Assembly (NCBI GenBank): GCA_030549775.1
Contig: CM060175.1
Span: 104,018,922-104,082,921 of the forward strand
Source of the DNA: Tamarix chinensis
Lineage: Eukaryota > Streptophyta > Magnoliopsida > Caryophyllales > Tamaricaceae
DNA: 64,000 bases
Direction of reading: 5' to 3'
Shown here: one piece after another, positions 58,324-64,000 of the stretch
How the letters are laid out: each line of letters begins with the position of its first letter
Position numbering within the stretch: position 1 is the first letter of the stretch
Program-made: the position numbers and the translations under genes
Notes under the pieces: model-generated
What the model was told of the DNA's origin: nothing
The model's input: only the letters and a program-made list of their open reading frames with translations
Database searches by the model: none

Positions 58324-61300
58324 TAGTTGATAGAGTCATTAATCACATATATATATTACTTCTTCTTCTTTTTTTGAAAAATTCAAAAATAAGTAGTAGT
58401 TACTTGTGGCTTTGTTTGGACGAAAGAATTTTACTTTATGAAGGAAATTATATATATATAAAGATTTTTCAGGCTAAAAAAACCAATATACATAAAATTC
58501 ATCTTAAAATGAAATATCTTACGTAACTTGTCTATCTAAACGAAGTTTTGATCAATTATATCCACCGTAACATAAACAAAAAGGATCATAAAGGACGTGT
58601 GTACACTTGTCAAAAGGAAGGGAAAACAAACTGTGGGTCGGACATGATAGAAGAAGAGCAACGAATGGAGCTGCCCGATTCAATTGTCATGTTGCAAAAA
58701 GATATTTTCATTCGTAGGGCTACATGCTTTTCGTGGGCCTTGCTTGGATATCATAATTGCTTATTAATCTTCAGTCTGGGAGAATCTCAAATTTTTTCTA
58801 CGGTCAATTTTACTATTCTCAAATTATATATATATATATATATATTAAACTTTCATTCTTAGTTTTCTTTACGTGTCATGGTATGTATGCTCAATGAATA
58901 ATAATTGTTTGTTTGCTTCTGGAAGAAATGCATGATTAAACAAAATAGCCAATGATGGACGATGCCATAGTTTAAAGGAAGTATGCGTTTGTACAGACAT
59001 CAGCAGCCCCAGTAATGTTTTTGATAAATTAAAATTCAGTCTGACAAAGTAATCGGAGAACGTCCATCCAAAATAGGGAGCAGACAGGATAATTAGGTGC
59101 GTTAGATAATGACGTCGAGAATGACAGAATCATGACAGTATGAGGAAAATGTTTCATGCAAAAATATGCACGCACGGTTGAATTTTAAAGGGTGGATGAG
59201 TCGCGGCCTACGTGTACGGCGTACCCTTCGTTGCATACGCCAATTAGATTTAAAACTGGCTTAGCTACTCCGGCCGTCACAAAACTCGAAATTTCTAACA
59301 CCGTCCCATAATATTAGGGAGGAGATCAACGGTGTTGTATCTATATAATTATCTGTATTTATTTTTGCAATTTTTTTTAAAAATATATATAAAATATATG
59401 TTGTATAATCACACGTAAATAAATATTAAACCCACAATCCAACGTCTTTATTTTCGACCAAACTATGTGATCTAATATATCAACGGAACCGAACTCGTAC
59501 CAAGCTCGCAGGCTGCCCGGGCTACTTGTTCTTTCCCGCCTTCCTTTACTAGCACAGGCATGTGTGTCATCTAGTAATACTTTTAGTATAAAAGTAATGT
59601 AGGCATAAAATTTATTCTCATATTTTATACAGTATAATTAAAATTAAAAATATATATATATCAGATGAATATTTATTTTAAATTTTAATTTAATCTAAAC
59701 TAAATATTTTTTTTAAAATATTATCATCATCATTATTATTATTAAATAATTAATCTAAAATACACAAAATTGATATAAATTCTTTCAATCCCTACCACCA
59801 CGTACCAAACAAGCCTTTAGTCCACCAAAGCCAGCAGCCGTCGCCATCGTACACGTGGATAATAGTATATAAGACTAATGTGGCGTGGCTGCCTACTGAC
59901 CTCAGTATAGTTTTATATAAATATATTTCTAATAACGTAATTATCAATTGATTAAAAAAAAAGAGCATTTAATAAAATACGTAATATTTATTTTAGATGA
60001 ATTGTCATAACATGACATATAATTTAAAATAATCTTATATTTTTTATTAAAAAATAGAGAGAGAGGGAGGGAGTATAGTTTTTGGCGTAATTAATTCCAC
60101 AATCTTGTTCGGCGGCAGCCCCTTCTTTTCTGAAGCACCCATGGGAGTTGACCAATATCGAGCGCACTGGACGATTGTGCTACATATACTTAATTTAATA
60201 TACCCACCACGCAAAATGCTGAATTGATGATGGCTGCCCCATTAATATAACACCCTGATTGCTCGTGTAATTTTTTTTTTTTTTAAAAATACCCTGATTG
60301 CTGGACCACTTCCATTCCATGACCGCCCCGTCGGGTGTATTGTACGGGTATAAAAACTAAGGCTGGAAAAAAAAAATATATTAAAACAGGAACAACGGAT
60401 CTCATAAATTTTCATACTTTGTCCGATTCGAGGATTGCTTACCTACGGCTACGGCATTCGCTCATTGAGTAGGTGGACAAAGGGGATTAGCGAGAGTCAA
60501 CAACTATCAGATGTGCCGAGATAATTGGACCGAGTCTATATAGCTACAGTAACAAATTTAGTGGTGTATATATATAATGAACAGTAATTATATAAAAAAG
60601 AAAAAAGTATACCCTGAACTAAAAGACTTAAAATCTCTTTTATTTTTGTAATTGACGATTTTAATATATATCCCTAATTAGGTGGTAGGTGGATGAAGTC
60701 TAAAAAGAATGATAAGACTATCAATGTTAACGAAGTGTGTATTACTTTTTAAAAATCTATAATTAGATAATTTTTTAATTAAGTGTGATTATTTGGAGCA
60801 GTCTAATAATAAAATATCTACTAATAAGATTTTTAGGAAGCTTACGAGAGAGAACAAAACACATTAAAAAAGATTTGCGTCGATTGTGAGGTCAAATGTC
60901 AATATCAAAAGCACTATATGCAGACATTGTTAGGTCGGATATTACTAATGATATTAAAGTAAAACCGTGATTACAAGCTGTACTTAGATAAGTTGGTCGG
61001 CCACCTAGGAGATTAATTATTGGAATTAGGATAGTGCATCGATCCAAAACTAAACTAAACTAAAAAGACTTGGATCATAATCCCACTTAGGACCCAATTT
61101 TTTTGGAATTGGGGACCAAGATTAGACCAAAATTTCTAAGTCATATATCTTTTCATTAAAAATATGTCTTTTTTGGGTAAAATGTTATGAACATTTCAGG
61201 TTGGATCGGGATACCTGACCATAACCGATCTAGATCGAATGTGGAGTACCCACGTGGGATAAATTATATTGAGATATTTAGTGATTGAGATCCAATAAAG

Positions 61301-61560
61301 ACATTGCTTCAAATGATTGATAAACAACCTATACCAGCAATTTGCACATTCTTCTTTGAAAACTTATAATTAGATAACTCTATAATTGAATGTGTTTGGT
61401 GTACAGTATATATAGATCTTTGACCTCATGAAGAGTATTTTGGAAAGTGTAAGATTCATAATAAAACACATCAAAAAAATATTTGTGTTGATACATAAAA
61501 TCAGTCATAAATTTCAAAAGAGCTCTAAGTAACTATCCGCGACCATTGTGGAGCCATAGT
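58324..61560. other. Intergenic DNA with a short duplicated segment
   Basis: No gene is supported. The ORF at 58,548-58,862 lacks known motifs. Segments 60,755-60,950 and 61,362-61,545 are diverged direct copies, sharing TATAATTAGATAA, AAAACACAT(T/C)AAAAAA and the later TCA...AAA words. This suggests a decayed, duplicated element of unknown type. Confidence 0.45.
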
Positions 61561-61574
61561 GTTAAAAAAAAATT

Positions 61575-62350
61575 GAACAAATTTTCACCAGCATTAAGCT
61601 AATATTTTAACATAAATTATAGTCAATATTTTACTGTGCATAAGTTAACTGAATTAATCTTTCACCTTAAAATAGAGGTGATATTTTACTATACATAAAC
61701 CCATACTTCATCATAATTGAACTAATATCTTACCAGTGTTGAGTTGATATTTTATTATAGAATATAGTTAATATTTTATCATACATAAATTAATCTTTAA
61801 CTATTAACAACTTGAACATTTCAACACTATTTCCGTAAATTTTCACCATCTTTGTACCTGTATATCTTTCACCGTTATTTTTTTTCCACTATTATTGGAT
61901 ATATATTTCAGCATTATTCTACTAGAATTTACTAATATATTTCAACACTATTTTTCACCACCATGATCTTTTGTCACTATTCTATTTGTATTTTATCATT
62001 ATTGTACATATTTTCATCTTCTTCTTTTTTTGTGTTCATTATTCTACTAAAAAAGTTATCATTATTATACTAAAATTAATATTTTACTATTGTTACACAT
62101 GTCTTTCACTTTTAATCTACTAAAATTTTAAGCTTTTTTTTTTTACTAGAAAAGAATGATAATTTTTTATTATAATCGTACTCATATTTCACCATAAAAT
62201 TTTTAAAAATATATATATTTGTATAAATTTTTATTTATAGATAAAATTTGTAAAAATATTATCATATAATTTTCTTTAATTATTTATTTGATAATCATAC
62301 AAATATCTAATTTAAAATAAAAATAAAAATTGGCGATACGATATTATCAT
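61575..62350. repeat. Third TTTCACCAT-type array with terminal repeat
   Basis: Words TTTCACC, TTTTACTAT and TTTCACCAT recur from 61,580 to 62,200. A closing segment TTTATAGATAAAATTTGTAAAAATATTATC (in parts) resembles the ends at 19,830-19,960 and 21,130-21,240. It is the same orientation as the 20,100-21,250 array. Confidence 0.55.
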
Positions 62351-62354
62351 CGTT

Positions 62355-62925
62355 CGCATAGTATACGACCTACGATCAGTTACATAATATAAATTACGAT
62401 GAGAGTGAGACATGCTAGACGTGGAAAAATTCAAATATCAAACAACTCAGCAGCACTGCAGTAGATCAAAAAGCAACAAGCCGGATCGCTAATATTCTAC
62501 AATTTCAACAACTTACTTGTAGAATACAATTCAACAAATTAGCAATAAAACCAACTAGCAAGTGGTATATATCAGTAAAAAGGGGGCCAGGGTTGAGCTT
62601 CTAGAAGAAAAAAAAAAAAAAACTTAAGTTTCGATCGTTTTAATGGGGATGCTGTAGAGAGAGACTCAAGAATTTTTTGGGATACTTTTTTAGCCTACAA
62701 AAATTATGCAAATTTTCTAAAAATGTGGCGCTCATGGAGGGGACGGCCGTTGGTCAAAGGTGGACGGTGAATGGCCATGGTGATGGGGAAATAGGGACGT
62801 AGTCCAGATTCATCGTATCTTTTTTATTTTTATCCGGGTCTAAATTTAAATATGATTAAATAAATTTAAATATAAGTGTAGTTATTTTAAATTTAAATTC
62901 AACTCATTAAATTAAATTAACATAT

Positions 62926-62960
<35 letters not shown>

Positions 62961-63529
62961 CAAAAACACATACACACACATTATTTTTATTTTTATCTTT
63001 TTTATCTTATTTAAATTCATATTTTATTTTATTTATAATTTAATATTATAAGTAATTTGTAAAATATTTAATTTTAAAGATACTAAAATACTATTTAAAA
63101 ATTTAAAATCACTACTTTACGACCATAGTATAAAATATAAATATATTAATATTTAACTAATTTTTATTTTTTTATTAAATAATTATTTGATCCATTTGTA
63201 ATTCGGCTAAGATTTATTCATCTGATATAGGCTTAGGTCTGAATCTAAATTTTTAGGCCTGACTGAATCAAGATGGTGTGAAAGTATCCACCGACAGCGA
63301 AAACGTGATAAAGCATGACAGTACTCTTACGTCACTCCGCGCTACCATTCTGCCCTCGACTTACGTCCATCTATCCGCTAGAGTAAAACTGTTACAAACT
63401 ACGTCGTTTCAATTCCGTTTTAGTCTCTGCCATCGCCATTTGCCGTATTCCATTCAAAAAGGCCAATTAGTCGTTCAATAATATCAAAGATGCAAAGTAA
63501 TCACTCAATTATCCTGTTAACCGGTAGTG
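62355..63529. other. Intergenic DNA upstream of the FQR1-like gene
   Basis: It contains a (GT)n(TA)n microsatellite (about 62,925-62,960) and AT-rich sequence. Composition becomes more balanced from 63,270, and TACGTCA at 63,329-63,335 is an ACGT-type bZIP motif. No other feature was seen. Confidence 0.45.
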
Positions 63530-63537
63530 TATATAAG
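63530..63537 (+). promoter_or_regulatory. TATA box of the FQR1-like gene
   Basis: TATATAAG, 118 bp before the ATG, followed by a C/A-rich leader (CTCACCCCGCTCACCGAG). Spacing predicts a 5' UTR of about 85-90 nt. Confidence 0.7.
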
Positions 63538-63647
63538 TCGGTCCTTTCTTCGTCAACAAAACACTCGAAACTCACCCCGCTCACCGAGAGAAAAGAGGAA
63601 AGAAGAGCCCCCATCGACGAATTCAAACGACTCTCTATACTTTCCAA

Positions 63648-63670
63648 ATGGCCGCCAAAGTCTACATTGT
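63648..63670 (+). CDS. FQR1: FQR1-like NAD(P)H:quinone oxidoreductase (WrbA family), exon 1 only
   Basis: ATG GCC GCC AAA GTC TAC ATT GT is followed by GTAAGC, so exon 1 encodes MAAKVYI plus two bases of Val. The N-terminus MA(A/T)KVYIV, with an intron right after it, is that of plant flavodoxin-like quinone reductases (FQR1). These are about 200-residue FMN enzymes that reduce quinones by two electrons using NAD(P)H and are induced by auxin and oxidative stress. A TATA box and a GC-richer leader precede it. The intron is T-rich and extends past the right edge of the window, so later exons cannot be checked. Seven residues are little evidence, but N-terminus, splice position and promoter agree. 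Confidence 0.72.
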
Positions 63671-64000
63671 GTAAGCACTCTCTCCCTGTATTCTCCCTAT
63701 GTTCCCTTTGCTATACGTGAGCTTGGACATTGAACTCCTGATCGATCGTTTATTCTGTTGATATTAATCTCTAGAACACTTCAATCGCCATGATTTTACT
63801 AAATCAAATGAAAAGCTCTGATCCGATCGTTTCTGTGGTTGTTTTGTTTTTCAAAGAGCGGAAATTACTAAAAACAAAAAAAAACTGTCATCGTTTTTAG
63901 TTTTCTATATAGGGAGAAAACCGATTATCAATTGTTTACTTCAGTTGGTTGATCAATGGATTAAATCAGCTCTTATTAAATTTAGGAACGATCGTTTGTT

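Noticed and set aside
1..64000. tRNA or rRNA genes, CRISPR arrays, organelle DNA inserts
   Set aside because: No tRNA B-box/cloverleaf, rRNA or plastid/mitochondrial gene sequence was recognised. The direct repeats found lack CRISPR spacing, and the genome is a plant's.

Overview
The window is nuclear DNA of a flowering plant. It is AT-rich and intron-bearing, and it is dominated by plant transposable elements: Tork/TNT1-type Copia, Ty3/Gypsy, CACTA, PIF/Harbinger, hAT and L1-type LINE. Only three host loci can be supported. They are an intronless EF-hand gene of the PBP1/KIC family (22,023-22,388, +), a 7SL signal recognition particle RNA gene (about 40,256-40,559, +), and the first coding exon of an FQR1-like quinone reductase that runs off the right edge (63,648-63,670, +). 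Everything else is intergenic DNA or mobile DNA, much of it nested.

Layout. 1-1,465: hAT transposase pseudogene split by an 850-bp solo LTR. 2,571-2,875: small solo-LTR-like element. 4,159-4,548: MITE with a 9-bp target duplication. 4,912-9,394: PIF/Harbinger element with TTA duplications, decayed ORF1 and transposase on the minus strand, and a plus-strand zf-GRF pseudogene between them. 12,835-21,250: AT-rich inverted-repeat complex with ATGGTGAAA/TTTCACCAT motif arrays, interrupted by a 5.05-kb solo LTR (13,563-18,610, duplication ATTGT) and a hAT-type MITE. 24,113-24,849: probable solo LTR. 25,289-27,385: non-autonomous CACTA inside an older hAT-like repeat. 28,857-32,654: second solo LTR of the 5-kb family (duplication GTAGT), carrying five exons of a serine carboxypeptidase-like gene with introns. 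33,356-38,840: two more truncated LTRs of that family with a hAT MITE and a LINE 3' end inside. 40,897-43,660: hAT-like repeat remnant, Harbinger-related tract and a roughly 290-bp tandem array. 43,661-48,492: 5'-truncated Ty3/Gypsy element with its 3' LTR. 53,247-58,318: complete Copia element with 501/503-bp LTRs and TTAAT duplications.

No operon-like cooperation exists here. The interplay is between elements (nesting, solo-LTR formation, capture of host exons) and the few host genes between them. Coordinates of TE ends rest on visible terminal motifs and target duplications. No database search was possible, and family names come from recognising protein motifs by eye.
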